This document shows positions 36,299 through 45,679 of a DNA stretch of 64,000 nucleotides, piece after piece (position 1 is the stretch's first letter; each line of letters starts with the position of its first letter). The notes below the pieces were generated by a model. The model was given only the letters and a program-made list of their open reading frames with translations, was not told the DNA's origin and did no database searches. The stretch is taken from assembly GCA_001038565.1 (NCBI GenBank), contig LFJO01000005.1, positions 344,764-408,763 of the forward strand. Direction: 5' to 3'. Position numbers and translations under genes: made by a program. The DNA comes from Alkalihalobacillus pseudalcaliphilus. GTDB lineage: Bacteria > Bacillota > Bacilli > Bacillales > Bacillaceae_D.

Positions 36299-36327
36299 TT
36301 TACATAGCTGTTAAACTTAATGATAAT
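36299..36327 (+). promoter_or_regulatory. Sigma-A promoter of relA
   Basis: TTTACA, 17 bp, GATAAT. The predicted start near 36334 excludes ATG 36337 as an SD-led start and supports ATG 36358. Confidence 0.65.
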
Positions 36328-36357
36328 AGAAATAATATGAACCTAACAGGTGATTCC

Positions 36358-38544
36358 ATGACAATCGATCAAGTATTACAAAAGGCGAGTCAGTATTTAA
36401 ATAAAGAGGACGTCGCTTTTTTAGAAAAAGCATATTTGTATGCAGAGAATGCTCATAGTGGCCAATATAGAAAATCAGGTGAACCGTATATTTTACACCC
36501 AATTCAAGTGGCGGGTATTATTATTGAGCTTCAACTTGACCCTAATACGGTGGCGGCTGCATTTTTACATGATGTTGTTGAAGATACAGATGTCTCAATT
36601 GAAGATATAGAAGAAGCATTTAATCAAGAAGTCGCCATGCTTGTTGATGGTGTAACGAAATTAAAGAAGTTTAAATATAAATCCAAAGAAGAGCAGCAGG
36701 CTGAAAATCATCGCAAAATGTTAATCGCCATGGCAAAGGATATTCGTGTCATTATGATTAAATTAGCCGATCGTCTTCATAACATGCGTACTTTAAAGTA
36801 CATGCCCCCAGAAAAGCAGCGTGTGACTTCTAATGAGACGTTAGAAATATTTGCACCACTTGCTCATCGATTAGGGATTTCCACAATCAAATGGGAACTA
36901 GAAGATACCGCCCTTCGTTATCTAGACCCGCAGCAGTATTATCGAATTGTGAACCTAATGAAGAAAAAGCGTGCCGAACGTGAAGAATATTTATCTGATG
37001 TGATGGAACGGGTAGATGATGATTTAAAGACGGTCTTTATCGAAGCGGAAATTTCTGGGCGTCCTAAGCATATCTATAGTATTTATCGTAAAATGGTCTT
37101 GCAAAACAAACAGTTTAATGAAATCTATGATTTATTAGCAGTCCGTATTATCGTGAAGAACATTAAGGATTGTTATGCCGTTTTAGGGGTTATTCACACG
37201 CTTTGGAAACCAATGCCAGGAAGATTTAAAGATTATATTGCGATGCCTAAAGCCAATATGTATCAATCCTTACACACAACGGTTGTTGGACCTCATGGAG
37301 ATCCTTTAGAAGTGCAAATTCGTACAGAAGATATGCACCGTGTAGCGGAGTTTGGGGTTGCTGCCCATTGGGCTTATAAAGAAGGAAAAGCTAATATTAC
37401 GACTTCTGGTTCATTTGAGGACAAGCTAAGTTGGTTTAGAGATGTCATTGAGTCACAGAATGAGACAAACGATGCACAAGAATTTATGGAATCACTCAAA
37501 ATGGACCTTTTTTCTGATATGGTTTTCGTTTTTACACCTAAGGGTGATGTGATTGAACTTCCTCGAGGTTCAGTTCCATTAGATTTTGCTTATCGCATTC
37601 ATAGTGAAATTGGTAATCGTTGCATTGGTGCAAAAGTGAATGGAAAAATGGTAACATTGGACCATGAGCTGAAAACGGGCGATATTGTGGATGTGATGAC
37701 ATCTAAGCATTCTTATGGACCAAGTCAAGATTGGATAAAAATTGCCCAGTCTTCCCATGCTAAAAATAAAATTAAGCAATGGTTTAAGAAAGAACGTCGT
37801 GAGGACAATATCGTCAAAGGAAAAGAGACGATTGAGCGTGAAATAAAAGCAATGGACTTCGAGCCTAAAGAAGTGCTCACACATGAGAATTTAGTAGAAG
37901 TAGCCAATAAATTCAGTTTTACTGGTGAAGAGGACATGTATGCAGCTGTAGGTTATGGCGGTATTAGTGCCAAACAAATTGTGAATCGTTTAACAGAGAA
38001 ATTACGTAAGCAATTAGACCAAGAACAAGAAGAGCAATCTTTGGCGGATGCTTTATCAGATGTTCCTTCGTTTACGCCAAAGAAAAAGACAAACACAGGA
38101 GTGCGTGTAAAAGGTGTCGATAATTTATTAATTCGATTATCAAGATGCTGTAATCCGGTTCCTGGGGATGAGATCGTTGGTTATATTACGAAAGGTCGGG
38201 GTGTATCTATACATCGGGCCGATTGTTCGAATATGCAAGAAGAAGGGCTTGAGGCTCGTCTACTTCCTGTTGAATGGGAAGGGAATTCTAATCAAGCTAA
38301 GTCCTATAATGTCGATATTGAGATTACCGGTTTTGATCGAAATGGCATGCTTAATGAAGTATTACATGCCGTTACAGAATCAAGAACGTCTATTAATGCC
38401 GTTTCAGGACGTTCTGATCATCGCAATAAAGTAGCAACAATTCATATGACGATTTTGATTCGCAATGTTGATCACTTACAAAAAGTAGTGGATAAAATCA
38501 AACAAATAAAAGATATTTATTCGGTTAGAAGAATCATGCATTAA
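36358..38544 (+). CDS. relA: Bifunctional (p)ppGpp synthetase/hydrolase
   Basis: A 728-aa Rel-family stringent-response enzyme. HD hydrolase domain with H47 (LHPIQ) and HDVVEDT at 71-77. The synthetase domain includes KHIYSIYRKM, YDLLAVRIIV and the YQSLHTTVVGP motif. Then TGS (VFTPKGDVIELP, about 380), the zinc-finger-like region with SRCCNPVPGDEI, and a C-terminal ACT/RRM domain. An intact HD motif indicates both activities. AGGTGA precedes ATG 36358; the upstream in-frame ATG at 36337 has no ribosome site. Single-gene promoter at 36299. Confidence 0.95.
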   Translation: MTIDQVLQKASQYLNKEDVAFLEKAYLYAENAHSGQYRKSGEPYILHPIQVAGIIIELQLDPNTVAAAFLHDVVEDTDVSIEDIEEAFNQEVAMLVDGVTKLKKFKYKSKEEQQAENHRKMLIAMAKDIRVIMIKLADRLHNMRTLKYMPPEKQRVTSNETLEIFAPLAHRLGISTIKWELEDTALRYLDPQQYYRIVNLMKKKRAEREEYLSDVMERVDDDLKTVFIEAEISGRPKHIYSIYRKMVLQNKQFNEIYDLLAVRIIVKNIKDCYAVLGVIHTLWKPMPGRFKDYIAMPKANMYQSLHTTVVGPHGDPLEVQIRTEDMHRVAEFGVAAHWAYKEGKANITTSGSFEDKLSWFRDVIESQNETNDAQEFMESLKMDLFSDMVFVFTPKGDVIELPRGSVPLDFAYRIHSEIGNRCIGAKVNGKMVTLDHELKTGDIVDVMTSKHSYGPSQDWIKIAQSSHAKNKIKQWFKKERREDNIVKGKETIEREIKAMDFEPKEVLTHENLVEVANKFSFTGEEDMYAAVGYGGISAKQIVNRLTEKLRKQLDQEQEEQSLADALSDVPSFTPKKKTNTGVRVKGVDNLLIRLSRCCNPVPGDEIVGYITKGRGVSIHRADCSNMQEEGLEARLLPVEWEGNSNQAKSYNVDIEITGFDRNGMLNEVLHAVTESRTSINAVSGRSDHRNKVATIHMTILIRNVDHLQKVVDKIKQIKDIYSVRRIMH

Positions 38545-38553
38545 GTAGAGTTT

Positions 38554-38586
38554 GTCAGCGTCTCTTATCGAACGCTGACTTTTTTC
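38554..38586 (+). terminator. Intrinsic terminator between relA and dtd
   Basis: GTCAGCGT pairs with ACGCTGAC, followed by T6. Since dtd starts only 33 bases downstream, read-through may provide part of dtd expression. Confidence 0.82.
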
Positions 38587-38618
38587 TTGAAAATTAATAG
38601 ATAATTGAGGTGTACATA

Positions 38619-39071
38619 GTGAGAATCGTATTACAACGTGTCAAACAATCATCTGTAACAGTTAATAATGAGGTTGTAGGAGAAATTGGTCATGGTTTCA
38701 TGCTTTTAGTAGGTATCACCCATGAAGATAGCGAAGCAGATGTAGATTATTTAGCAGAAAAGCTAGTGAATACACGAATCTTTGAAGATGAAGATGGAAA
38801 GATGAATTTATCGTTATTACAGGTCGGAGGGGCGATTTTATCCGTTTCGCAATTCACCTTATATGGTGATATCCGTAAAGGAAGACGACCTAATTTTATG
38901 GCAGCGGCGAAACCAGACCGTGCCAAGGAACTTTATGAACAATTTAACCGAAAGCTTCGAGAAAAAGGCGTTCAAGTCGAAACAGGAATTTTTGGAGCGA
39001 TGATGGATGTCTCCCTCATTAACGACGGACCCGTAACCTTAATTCTGGAAAGTCCTATAGAGAACAAGTAA
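38619..39071 (+). CDS. dtd: D-aminoacyl-tRNA deacylase
   Basis: A 150-aa enzyme that hydrolyses D-amino acids mischarged on tRNA. The conserved active-site motifs [10 protein letters not shown] (about 76-85) and [11 protein letters not shown] near the C-terminus (Gly-cisPro loop) are present. GTG 38619 follows TGAGGTG at 38606-38612. An in-frame GTG at 38610 overlaps that site and is not used. Homologues start MRxVLQRV. Confidence 0.95.
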   Translation: MRIVLQRVKQSSVTVNNEVVGEIGHGFMLLVGITHEDSEADVDYLAEKLVNTRIFEDEDGKMNLSLLQVGGAILSVSQFTLYGDIRKGRRPNFMAAAKPDRAKELYEQFNRKLREKGVQVETGIFGAMMDVSLINDGPVTLILESPIENK

Positions 39072-39148
39072 AAATTAAACAGTCAAAAAAAGACCATCAA
39101 CGAGTATGAAAGAATAATTTTACCTGGTGGATTTACGGTCACTTTAAT

Positions 39149-39237
39149 TTTTATACAAAACCCATGGCTGTGCCCCATTCACTTCGCCACCAACAAATAT
39201 GAAAGTCATCTATCGCCAACTTAACGATATATTAAGC
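39149..39237 (-). repeat. TATGAAAG-family repeat, inverted copy, with conserved junction
   Basis: TTTATACAAAACCCATGG, then CCATTCACTTCGCCACCAAC, then AAATATGAAAGTCATC. The following CTATCGCCAACTTAACG matches the sequence after the 3161 copy, and both lead into a family A hairpin unit. Confidence 0.75.
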
Positions 39238-39384
39238 TTTGTACAGATACTGACTCAAACCTTGGAGTAATTACACGAAAAAGGCTGAACGCGACAGTTA
39301 CTCGAGTGGAGAGGGTGAGTAACTGCACAAAGAGAGGGTTAATGTGAAGATACGGAGGCAATTCCTTGTAGTAACTGCACAAAG
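39238..39384 (+). repeat. Degenerate family A hairpin units
   Basis: About three decayed units: TTTGTACAGATA ... AACCTTGGAGTAATTACACG; CAGTTACTC ... GAGTAACTGCACAAAGAG; TTAATGTGAAGATACGGAGG ... CCTTGTAGTAACTGCACAAAG. Loops GAGGCAATTCCTTG resemble the third loop type of array 1. Confidence 0.7.
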
Positions 39385-39406
39385 GCCACTCATGGATAGT
39401 GACGAC

Positions 39407-39552
39407 TTCTTAACCTGTTGATACGTTTACAACTAGTCCTCTCCAAATATATAAGTAGGGTTTCAATCTTTAACTGGTGGCTTTTCATTCATAAACGGTT
39501 TTGAGGATTCTACACTTTGCCGTAGCCCCGCCCATGTAACTTTCATACAAAA
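39407..39552. repeat. Mosaic of dispersed repeat fragments
   Basis: 39415-39440 (CCTGTTGATACGTTTACAAC) resembles part of element D. 39470-39537 is the inverted copy of the block at 20630-20690. 39538-39552 is the terminal AACTTTCATACAAAA. The gap between dtd and the next gene is therefore almost all repeat-derived. Confidence 0.65.
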
Positions 39553-39624
39553 ACAATTTATTAACGTGTGAAATCCCTCTTTTTTGGTCATGCTATAAAA
39601 AAAGCAAAAAAAGGGGAGCTTTTC

Positions 39625-39801
39625 ATGCGGGCAAGTCACAAACAACAAATGCATACACAACAGGTACAGCCAATCTTCCATGTTGATTATCATAACTTTA
39701 TGGAAAAAGAATCGCTACAAACAAATTTTGAACTAGCACAGGAATTTGGCTTATCATTACGTGAAATAAAAACGCTAAAACAAAAGCTCATGCGCAATTA
39801 A
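39625..39801 (+). CDS. Small HTH-like hypothetical protein (possibly YrzK)
   Basis: A 58-aa protein beginning MRASHKQQMHTQQ. Its C-terminal half, NFELAQEFGLSLREIKTLKQKL, reads like a helix-turn-helix of the sigma-factor/Trp-repressor type. ATG 39625 has a good ribosome site AAAGGGGAG. B. subtilis has a small gene, yrzK, just upstream of hisS, and this may be its counterpart; that match is from position, not from a checked alignment. No function is known. Confidence 0.6.
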   Translation: MRASHKQQMHTQQVQPIFHVDYHNFMEKESLQTNFELAQEFGLSLREIKTLKQKLMRN

Positions 39802-39805
39802 CCTA

Positions 39806-39835
39806 TTGACAAGAGAATCATTCATTTCGTATGAT
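39806..39835 (+). promoter_or_regulatory. Sigma-A promoter of the hisS T-box transcript
   Basis: TTGACA, 18 bp, TATGAT. The predicted start is near 39842, at the beginning of the T-box leader. Confidence 0.75.
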
Positions 39836-39841
39836 AGATAT

Positions 39842-40126
39842 CAATATTAACAAATGACCATTCCGGTGAAGAGGAATAGTAATCAAGACTCCAAATTTGT
39901 TAGAGAGGAGAGGCCGTGGCTGTAAGCCCTCCAAATTTGCCTTGATGAATGAACACCTTGGAGGAGTTTTTCTGAAAAGTTTCGAACTGAGTAGGAAAAG
40001 ACGTTTCGTAGGCGTTAACTACTTGAAAAGTGGAGTTTTATTTAAAACTCAATGAGGGTGGCACCACGGGAATATAAATCTCGTCCCTGATGATTTAGGA
40101 TAATCATCAGAGACGGGATTTTTTTA
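39842..40126 (+). ncRNA. T-box leader of hisS-aspS
   Basis: The T-box sequence AGGGTGGCACCACGG is at 40055-40069. Upstream is a long stem I with complementary CCAAATTTG/CAAATTTGC segments and AGAGGAATAGTAA near the base. A terminator (TCCCTGATGATT ... AATCATCAGAGACGGG then T7) is at 40079-40126. Uncharged cognate tRNA pairs with the specifier and the T-box bulge to prevent termination. The histidine codon CAC at 39954-39956 is a candidate specifier, but I did not prove its place in the specifier loop. Confidence 0.92.
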
Positions 40127-40272
40127 ATTGTCAGATGAAATAAAGGAAAGCATCTCATGTTCATGATGATAAGAAGAATACGCGGGGTGCGAGCAGAAAA
40201 AGCAGAAGGAAGCCTGAGCAATTAGAAATACACAATCGAGAAAAAAGAACCGAGCAAGTAGGAGGAAAAGTA

Positions 40273-41553
40273 ATGAACATTCAAATTCCACGTGGGACGC
40301 AGGATATTTTGCCAGGAGATGTGGAGATCTGGCAGTACATTGAAGAAACAGCAAAGAAGGTATGTGAGCGCTATAACTATCAAGAAATACGCACGCCTAT
40401 CTTTGAGCATACAGAATTATTTCAACGTGGTGTTGGTGATACAACGGATATCGTTCAAAAAGAGATGTATACTTTTACGGATCGAGGTGAACGAAGCCTG
40501 ACACTACGCCCTGAAGGAACGGCTGGTGTCGTTAGGGCATTCGTTGAGCATAAGCTTTTTGGACAACCGAGCCAACCAACGAAATTATTTTATACAGGCC
40601 CGATGTTTCGTTATGAAAGACCACAAGCAGGAAGAATGCGTCAGTTCGTTCAATTTGGCGTTGAAGCTTTAGGTAGTGCTGATCCGGCGATTGATGCAGA
40701 AGTATTAAGTTTGGTTATGCGGATTTATAAGGAGTTAGGTGTTTCAAACTTGAAGCTTGTCATTAATAGCTTAGGAGATACAGAAAGTCGTACAGCACAT
40801 CGTGATGCGTTAATGAATCACTTTAAGCCAAGAATTGATGAGTTCTGTACAGATTGCCAAAGTCGTCTAGAGAAGAATCCACTCAGGATTTTAGATTGTA
40901 AAAAAGACGCCAAACACCCATTAATGGGAACAGCACCATCAATTCTAGAATATTTAAATGAGGAGTCAAGTCAATATTTTGAGCAAGTGAAAGCTTACTT
41001 AGATGCGATTGAATTACCGTACGAAGTAGACCCAACTCTTGTTCGTGGTCTTGATTATTATAATCACACGGCTTTTGAGCTCATGGCTGAAGGTGACGGA
41101 TTTGGTGCAATTACAACGCTTTGCGGTGGTGGGAGGTACAATGGATTGGTAGAAAGTCTTGGTGGTCCATCAACACCAGGAATTGGTTTTGCTTTTTCAA
41201 TTGAGCGTCTCATTATGGCACTAAAAGGACAAAATCAATTACCTAATGTAACGAATCAAATTGATTGTTATTTAGTGGCATTAGGAGAGTCTGCTAAACC
41301 AAAAACGTTCGCATTACTTGACCAGTTACGTGCTAATGGTCTAAAAGCTGAAAAAGACTATCTAGATAGAAAAATGAAAGCTCAGTTTAAGGCAGCTGAC
41401 AGGTTGAAGGCTCGTTTTACAGCGATATTAGGTGAAGAAGAGTTAGAAAAAAAAGTGATTAATGTAAAAGATATGGAAACAGGAGAGCAAAAACAAGTAG
41501 AACTAGACAGCTTTGTTACTTATATAGAGAATCAGATAAAGGGAGGAAACTAG
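40273..41553 (+). CDS. hisS: Histidyl-tRNA synthetase
   Basis: A 426-aa class II synthetase. Motif 1 is in the N-terminal region ([12 protein letters not shown] start, [12 protein letters not shown]), motif 2 is [15 protein letters not shown] (about 107-121), and the histidine-specific motifs are [14 protein letters not shown] near 257 and [15 protein letters not shown]. Motif 3 ([12 protein letters not shown]) and an anticodon-binding C-terminal domain follow. Strong AGGAGGAAAAG ribosome site. The 146 bases between the T-box terminator and the start hold nothing else I recognise. Confidence 0.97.
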   Translation: MNIQIPRGTQDILPGDVEIWQYIEETAKKVCERYNYQEIRTPIFEHTELFQRGVGDTTDIVQKEMYTFTDRGERSLTLRPEGTAGVVRAFVEHKLFGQPSQPTKLFYTGPMFRYERPQAGRMRQFVQFGVEALGSADPAIDAEVLSLVMRIYKELGVSNLKLVINSLGDTESRTAHRDALMNHFKPRIDEFCTDCQSRLEKNPLRILDCKKDAKHPLMGTAPSILEYLNEESSQYFEQVKAYLDAIELPYEVDPTLVRGLDYYNHTAFELMAEGDGFGAITTLCGGGRYNGLVESLGGPSTPGIGFAFSIERLIMALKGQNQLPNVTNQIDCYLVALGESAKPKTFALLDQLRANGLKAEKDYLDRKMKAQFKAADRLKARFTAILGEEELEKKVINVKDMETGEQKQVELDSFVTYIENQIKGGN

Positions 41554-41554
41554 G

Positions 41555-43327
41555 ATGACTGTACGCACACATTGTGGCACCATCGTGGAAGGAAAAGTAG
41601 GAGAGCAAGTATTAATTAGAGGTTGGGTACAAAAGCGCCGTGATTTAGGTCAAGTTATCTTTTTGGATGTTCGTGACCGTTCTGGTATTGTTCAAGTTGT
41701 ATTTAGCCAAGAAACAAGTCAGGAAGCATTGGCTATTGCAGAAAAGATTCGTAATGAATATGTGTTAGAGATTGAAGGAACGGTTGTTGCTCGAAATGAG
41801 CATACGATTAACGAGAAATTAGCTACAGGTAAAATTGAAATTCATGCTAACCGAGTTGAAATTCTTAATGCATCAAAATCACTACCTTTTCAAATTGAGG
41901 CAAATACGGATGCTTCCGAAGATATTCGTTTGAAATACCGTTATTTAGACCTTCGACGTCCTGATATGCAAGAAACGTTTAAGCTTCGCCATCAAACAAC
42001 CAAAACGGTACGTGAGTTTTTAGATAATCAAAGCTTTATGGAAATTGAAACGCCAATGTTAACAAAAAGTACACCTGAAGGCGCCAGAGATTATTTAGTA
42101 CCAAGTCGAGTTCATCCAGGCGAATTTTATGCATTACCGCAGTCACCACAAATTTTTAAACAGTTATTAATGGTTTCGGGCTTTGAGCGTTATTATCAAA
42201 TTGTTCGTTGCTTCCGTGATGAGGATTTACGAGCTGACCGTCAGCCAGAATTCACACAAATTGATATAGAGACATCTTTTATGGATAAAGAAGAGCTTTT
42301 AGCAATGACAGAACAAATGATGGCAAAGCTCATGAAGGAAGTTCGTGGGATCGAAATCACCGTACCATTTGCTCGCCTAACGTATGATGAAGCTATGAAT
42401 CGTTATGGGTCAGACAAACCTGATACACGTTTTGGAATGGAGCTTATTGATTTAACTGAGGCTTTACATGATACAGATTTTAAAGTATTTAAATCGGCTT
42501 TAACTACAGGTGGTACAGTAAAAGGTTTGAACCTAGAAGGTGGTGCTGATCAATTATCACGTAAAGAAATTGATGCATTAGCTGACTTTGTTAAGCAATA
42601 CGGTGCCAAAGGACTTGCTTGGTTAAAGGTGGAGGAAGAAGGCCTAAAAGGACCAATCGCCAAATTTTTCACGGATGAGCAGGCGAAGAGACTTATAGAA
42701 ACCATGTCTGCTAAAACAGGGGATTTATTATTCTTTGCCGCAGATAAAAAACAAGTTGTCTGGGATAGCTTAGGTGCACTTCGCCTGAAATTTGGCAAGC
42801 AGTTTGGCTTAATTGATGAATCCAAATATAACTTCCTATGGGTTGTCGACTTCCCGTTAGTTGAATACGATGAAGAGGCGAAACGATTTGTTGCCTTACA
42901 CCATCCGTTTACAAGCCCATTAAAAGAAGATATGAGCTTACTTGCGACAGATCCTGGAAGTGTTCGTGCAAATGCGTATGACCTTGTTTTAAATGGTTAC
43001 GAATTAGGTGGAGGCTCACAACGGATTTACCAGCGTGACATTCAAGAGCAAATGTTTGCAGCACTTGGGTTCACACCAGAAGCTGCAAAAGAAGAATTCG
43101 GCTTTTTATTAGAGGCATTTGAATATGGTACACCGCCACACGGTGGAATCGCACTAGGGCTGGACCGAATGGTGATGTTATTTGCTGGACGTACGAACTT
43201 ACGTGATACGATTGCTTTCCCTAAAACAGCAAGTGCAAGTGATTTATTAACCAATGCACCGAGTGACGTAAGTTTAGAGCAACTACTTGATTTAAATTTG
43301 TCAGTGATTAGAAAGAAAAGCGAATAA
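41555..43327 (+). CDS. aspS: Aspartyl-tRNA synthetase
   Basis: A 590-aa bacterial-type class II synthetase. It has an N-terminal OB-fold anticodon domain ([24 protein letters not shown]) and catalytic motifs [30 protein letters not shown] and the C-terminal [11 protein letters not shown]. The bacterial GAD insertion domain lies at about 290-410. It starts 1 base after hisS, so hisS-aspS is a two-gene T-box-controlled operon as in B. subtilis. Whether it charges tRNA-Asn as well cannot be told here. Confidence 0.97.
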   Translation: MTVRTHCGTIVEGKVGEQVLIRGWVQKRRDLGQVIFLDVRDRSGIVQVVFSQETSQEALAIAEKIRNEYVLEIEGTVVARNEHTINEKLATGKIEIHANRVEILNASKSLPFQIEANTDASEDIRLKYRYLDLRRPDMQETFKLRHQTTKTVREFLDNQSFMEIETPMLTKSTPEGARDYLVPSRVHPGEFYALPQSPQIFKQLLMVSGFERYYQIVRCFRDEDLRADRQPEFTQIDIETSFMDKEELLAMTEQMMAKLMKEVRGIEITVPFARLTYDEAMNRYGSDKPDTRFGMELIDLTEALHDTDFKVFKSALTTGGTVKGLNLEGGADQLSRKEIDALADFVKQYGAKGLAWLKVEEEGLKGPIAKFFTDEQAKRLIETMSAKTGDLLFFAADKKQVVWDSLGALRLKFGKQFGLIDESKYNFLWVVDFPLVEYDEEAKRFVALHHPFTSPLKEDMSLLATDPGSVRANAYDLVLNGYELGGGSQRIYQRDIQEQMFAALGFTPEAAKEEFGFLLEAFEYGTPPHGGIALGLDRMVMLFAGRTNLRDTIAFPKTASASDLLTNAPSDVSLEQLLDLNLSVIRKKSE

Positions 43328-43344
43328 GAGTGTAGAAAACTCCA

Positions 43345-43374
43345 TTGACAAATCTAACAACTTAACGATATAAT
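43345..43374 (+). promoter_or_regulatory. Sigma-A promoter of the SAM-riboswitch transcript
   Basis: TTGACA, 18 bp, TATAAT, 17 bases after aspS. The predicted start is near 43381. Confidence 0.85.
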
Positions 43375-43399
43375 CTGAATAACTTAAAAATGACATGTG

Positions 43400-43550
43400 A
43401 ACTTATCTAGAGTGGTGGAGGGAACTGACCCGTCGAAGCCCGGCAACCTATTTGTTAGCCAAACAAATAAAGGTGCTACGTTCAGCAGAGTAAAGCTCTG
43501 AGAGATAAGAAAAGGCAGATGAAACCTTTCCTTATTGGAAAGGTTTTTTT
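43400..43550 (+). ncRNA. SAM-I (S-box) riboswitch
   Basis: The conserved core CTTATC-AGAG-GGTGGAGGGA, CCCGTCGAAGCCCGGCAACC and AGGTGCTACGTTC is present. P1 is CTTATCT (43402-43408)/AGATAAG (43503-43509). Terminator: AAACCTTTCC (43522-43531)/GGAAAGGTTT (43537-43546) then T's. Antiterminator: ATAAGAAAAGG (43505-43515) can pair with CCTTTCCTTAT (43525-43535). SAM binding stabilises P1 and permits termination, so hom is switched off when SAM is plentiful. Confidence 0.96.
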
Positions 43551-43582
43551 ACATAATGAAGCATATAAAGGGGTGCTGTTAA

Positions 43583-44851
43583 ATGAAAGTAGGTTTAATG
43601 GGTTTTGGGACGGTCGGTCTAGGTGTTGCAGAGCGATTAGCTACGGTTGCACACACATTGCAAGGCCAGTTTGGGGAGGCCTTGACGATTGAAGGCATAT
43701 TAATACGCGATAAAGATAAATATCAACAATCATTACAAGGAACAAGTTTTGTATCCGTTATTACGAGTGATTGGAATGAATTTTCGAAAAAGTGCGATTA
43801 TGATTTGGTATTTGAAGCGATTGGTGGGCTAGAGCCTGCCTACCAATATACAGAATTTTTCTTGGAAAAAGGTACACCCGTTATTACGGCAAATAAAAAG
43901 CTAGTGGCCGAGTATGGAGAAACTTTAGAGGACTTAGCTGAACAGAGGCAGACTTATTATGGTTACGAAGCCGCGGTTGCAGGTGGGATTCCGATTATTA
44001 ATGTGTTGCGTGGGATTATCCCGACGACTGAAATATTTCGGGTAAGTGGCATCTTAAATGGAACAACGAACTATATTTTAACTGAAATGAAGGAAAGGAA
44101 TCTTTCATTTGATGAAGCTCTAGCACAAGCACAGCAATTAGGGTATGCCGAGAATGATCCGACTGATGATATTGATGGATTTGATGCTTGGTATAAAATT
44201 AGGATTTTGACTAAATGTTGTTTCGGAATTTGGCCAAAAAAGGAGCAAGTAACAAGAGAAGGAATTCGGTATGTTGAGGGTTGGCAACTAGAATTAGCCC
44301 AACAACTTGGTTTACAGTTGAAGTTAATCGGGACATCTGAGTGTCATCAAGGACAAATCAAGGCCAAGGTAGAGCCTGTGTTTTTAGCAAAAGAGGAGTC
44401 ATATACAGCCGTTAATGGAGTGACGAATGCGATTCAAATTGAAGGACCAATGATTGGCGAGCTTTTATTTACAGGTCCCGGTGCTGGCAAGGAAGCAACT
44501 GCAAATAGTATGGTCGAGGATTTTCTGTTTTTGAGTAGGTTCGGAACGGGTAATTCTTATAATACGTATAAAACGAAAAAACAAGGTGAGGTAAGTAATG
44601 GTAAGTGGCAACCAGAAAAAGCTGAAAGGTATTATCTGGCCTTTAGTAAAGCTGCAAGCGTAGATATTCATCATTACCTCCATCCAGAAGCAATCGTTGT
44701 TCATAAACAACATGGTCTGGATGGGGACGCTTATTTAGTGAAAGGGGAGTTCAATGACGTAACAACGGGACTTGAGATTTTTTCGATTCAGGGCGAGCTA
44801 ACTGAAAAGAGCTGGCAAGAATCACTCGTACTCGGTCGTCTCACTTCTTAA
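43583..44851 (+). CDS. hom: Homoserine dehydrogenase under SAM riboswitch control
   Basis: A 422-aa NAD(P)-dependent enzyme reducing aspartate semialdehyde to homoserine. The nucleotide fold is VGLMGFGTVGLGVAERL. The catalytic region has GTPVITANKKLVAEYG, SGILNGTTNYILTEM and YAENDPTDDIDGFDAWYK with conserved acidic and lysine residues. A C-terminal extension of about 90 residues follows. Control by SAM rather than threonine, and the absence of thrC and thrB, suggest it feeds methionine synthesis. AAAGGGGTG precedes ATG 43583. The 3' end overlaps a convergent gene by 30 bases. In B. subtilis hom lies elsewhere with thrCB. Confidence 0.93.
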   Translation: MKVGLMGFGTVGLGVAERLATVAHTLQGQFGEALTIEGILIRDKDKYQQSLQGTSFVSVITSDWNEFSKKCDYDLVFEAIGGLEPAYQYTEFFLEKGTPVITANKKLVAEYGETLEDLAEQRQTYYGYEAAVAGGIPIINVLRGIIPTTEIFRVSGILNGTTNYILTEMKERNLSFDEALAQAQQLGYAENDPTDDIDGFDAWYKIRILTKCCFGIWPKKEQVTREGIRYVEGWQLELAQQLGLQLKLIGTSECHQGQIKAKVEPVFLAKEESYTAVNGVTNAIQIEGPMIGELLFTGPGAGKEATANSMVEDFLFLSRFGTGNSYNTYKTKKQGEVSNGKWQPEKAERYYLAFSKAASVDIHHYLHPEAIVVHKQHGLDGDAYLVKGEFNDVTTGLEIFSIQGELTEKSWQESLVLGRLTS

Positions 44852-45124
44852 TTTCTTGAAGACATTAATAAATTCAATCGGATTATGGCGAATATGAAAA
44901 GTACGAATACCTTTTGTTGTATGAATATATAAGTAACCTATTGCTTTTTCTTCTTTTAACCGAAAGGATATGTCTAAAATTGATTTAATAGAAAACCGTT
45001 CTGTTTTTGCATGTATGTATTCATGATCGATTTTTAAATCAAAAGAGGTTTCGACAATTTTCTTTTCAATTAAACCAATTTCTTGTTTGACTTCTATGCA
45101 ACGTTGAATGGCTAGTGGTTCCAT
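44822..45124 (-). CDS. Hypothetical protein, possible PH-like fold
   Basis: A 100-aa protein I do not recognise. The N-terminal third is mixed helix. The region ERFSIKSILDISFRLKEE, then AIGYLYIHTTKGIRTFHI and NPIEFINVFKKL, alternates strands and ends in an amphipathic helix, a pattern reminiscent of bacterial PH-like domains; this is inference. AAAGGATGTG precedes the ATG, and codon use looks ordinary. It converges on hom with a 30-base overlap of coding sequence. Its promoter region faces the 6S RNA gene. Confidence 0.6.
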   Translation of the reverse strand: MEPLAIQRCIEVKQEIGLIEKKIVETSFDLKIDHEYIHAKTERFSIKSILDISFRLKEEKAIGYLYIHTTKGIRTFHIRHNPIEFINVFKKLRSETTEYE

Positions 45125-45244
45125 TTATACACATCCTTTTAAAACTAATAATAGAAATTGCTCGTTCTAATTTGTATATCTAATGTACCATAGTGATAAA
45201 AAGGGTGGCAAATAGGATAATAGTCTGAAAATTATAACAAAAGG

Positions 45245-45273
45245 TTGAAATAGATGGTCAGTCATCGTATAAT
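45245..45273 (+). promoter_or_regulatory. Promoter of the 6S RNA gene
   Basis: TTGAAA, 17 bp, TATAAT. The predicted start is about 45280, some 9 bases before the likely mature 5' end. Confidence 0.88.
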
Positions 45274-45288
45274 AACGTTAATTATTAG

Positions 45289-45470
45289 AAATCCTGTGAT
45301 GTGCGTTATCATTAAACGTTTTGAGCCAACGTTTTTTGAACGGGAGCCAAAGGTTGCCTTTTGGATTACATGCCTAGTGAGAGCTTGGACTTAAAAAGAA
45401 GGGCACGGGGCACCCACCTGCTTGAGCAGGTTCAAAGCTTTAGTCGAACACGGCATTTACGGGATTTCTT
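45289..45470 (+). ncRNA. ssrS: 6S RNA (6S-1/bsrA type)
   Basis: About 180 nt. The closing stem pairs AAATCC (45289-45294) with GGATTT (45462-45467). Firmicute 6S hallmarks are GAACGGGAGCCAAAGGTTGC, GCACCCACCTGCTTGAGCAG and GAACACGGCATTTACGGG. 6S RNA mimics an open promoter and sequesters sigma-A RNA polymerase. The B. subtilis 6S-1 gene also lies between aspS and yrvM. The promoter start upstream of the stem suggests 5' processing, as reported for that RNA. Confidence 0.88.
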
Positions 45471-45482
45471 CACGTCTTAAAT

Positions 45483-45517
45483 AGGCTAGCTATCTTTATG
45501 GATAGTTAGCCTTTATT
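45483..45517 (+). terminator. Intrinsic terminator after 6S RNA
   Basis: GGCTAGCTATC pairs with GATAGTTAGCC and is followed by TTTATTTTAT, running into TATGAAAGTTAC of the next repeat. Confidence 0.85.
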
Positions 45518-45520
45518 TTA

Positions 45521-45674
45521 TATGAAAGTTACTTATGGGCGATAGTTTGTGCCGTGAAGTTAGCTGGTCATCTATCTCGCGATCAATGACCTTAGTAGGA
45601 CAGTGCTCCCAGTTTAGTCAGGCCGACTCCTAATGGTGATCGAGTTGTAAACGCTCCAACAGTTTGAACAGTCG
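45521..45674. repeat. Dispersed element D, copy 1
   Basis: TATGAAAGTTACTTATGGGC, GATAGTTTGTGCCGTGAAG, CTTAGTAGGACAGTGCTCCC, GGCCGACTCCTAATG, GAGTTGTAAACG, AACAGTTTGAACAGTC. It matches the reverse complement of 54192-54346 along its whole length. No ORF of note. Confidence 0.8.
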
Positions 45675-45679
45675 CCACT

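Noticed and set aside
39463-39693. A 76-aa minus-strand frame across repeat fragments and the small HTH-like gene
   Set aside because: It overlaps a better-supported + strand gene with a strong ribosome site and consists largely of repeat sequence.
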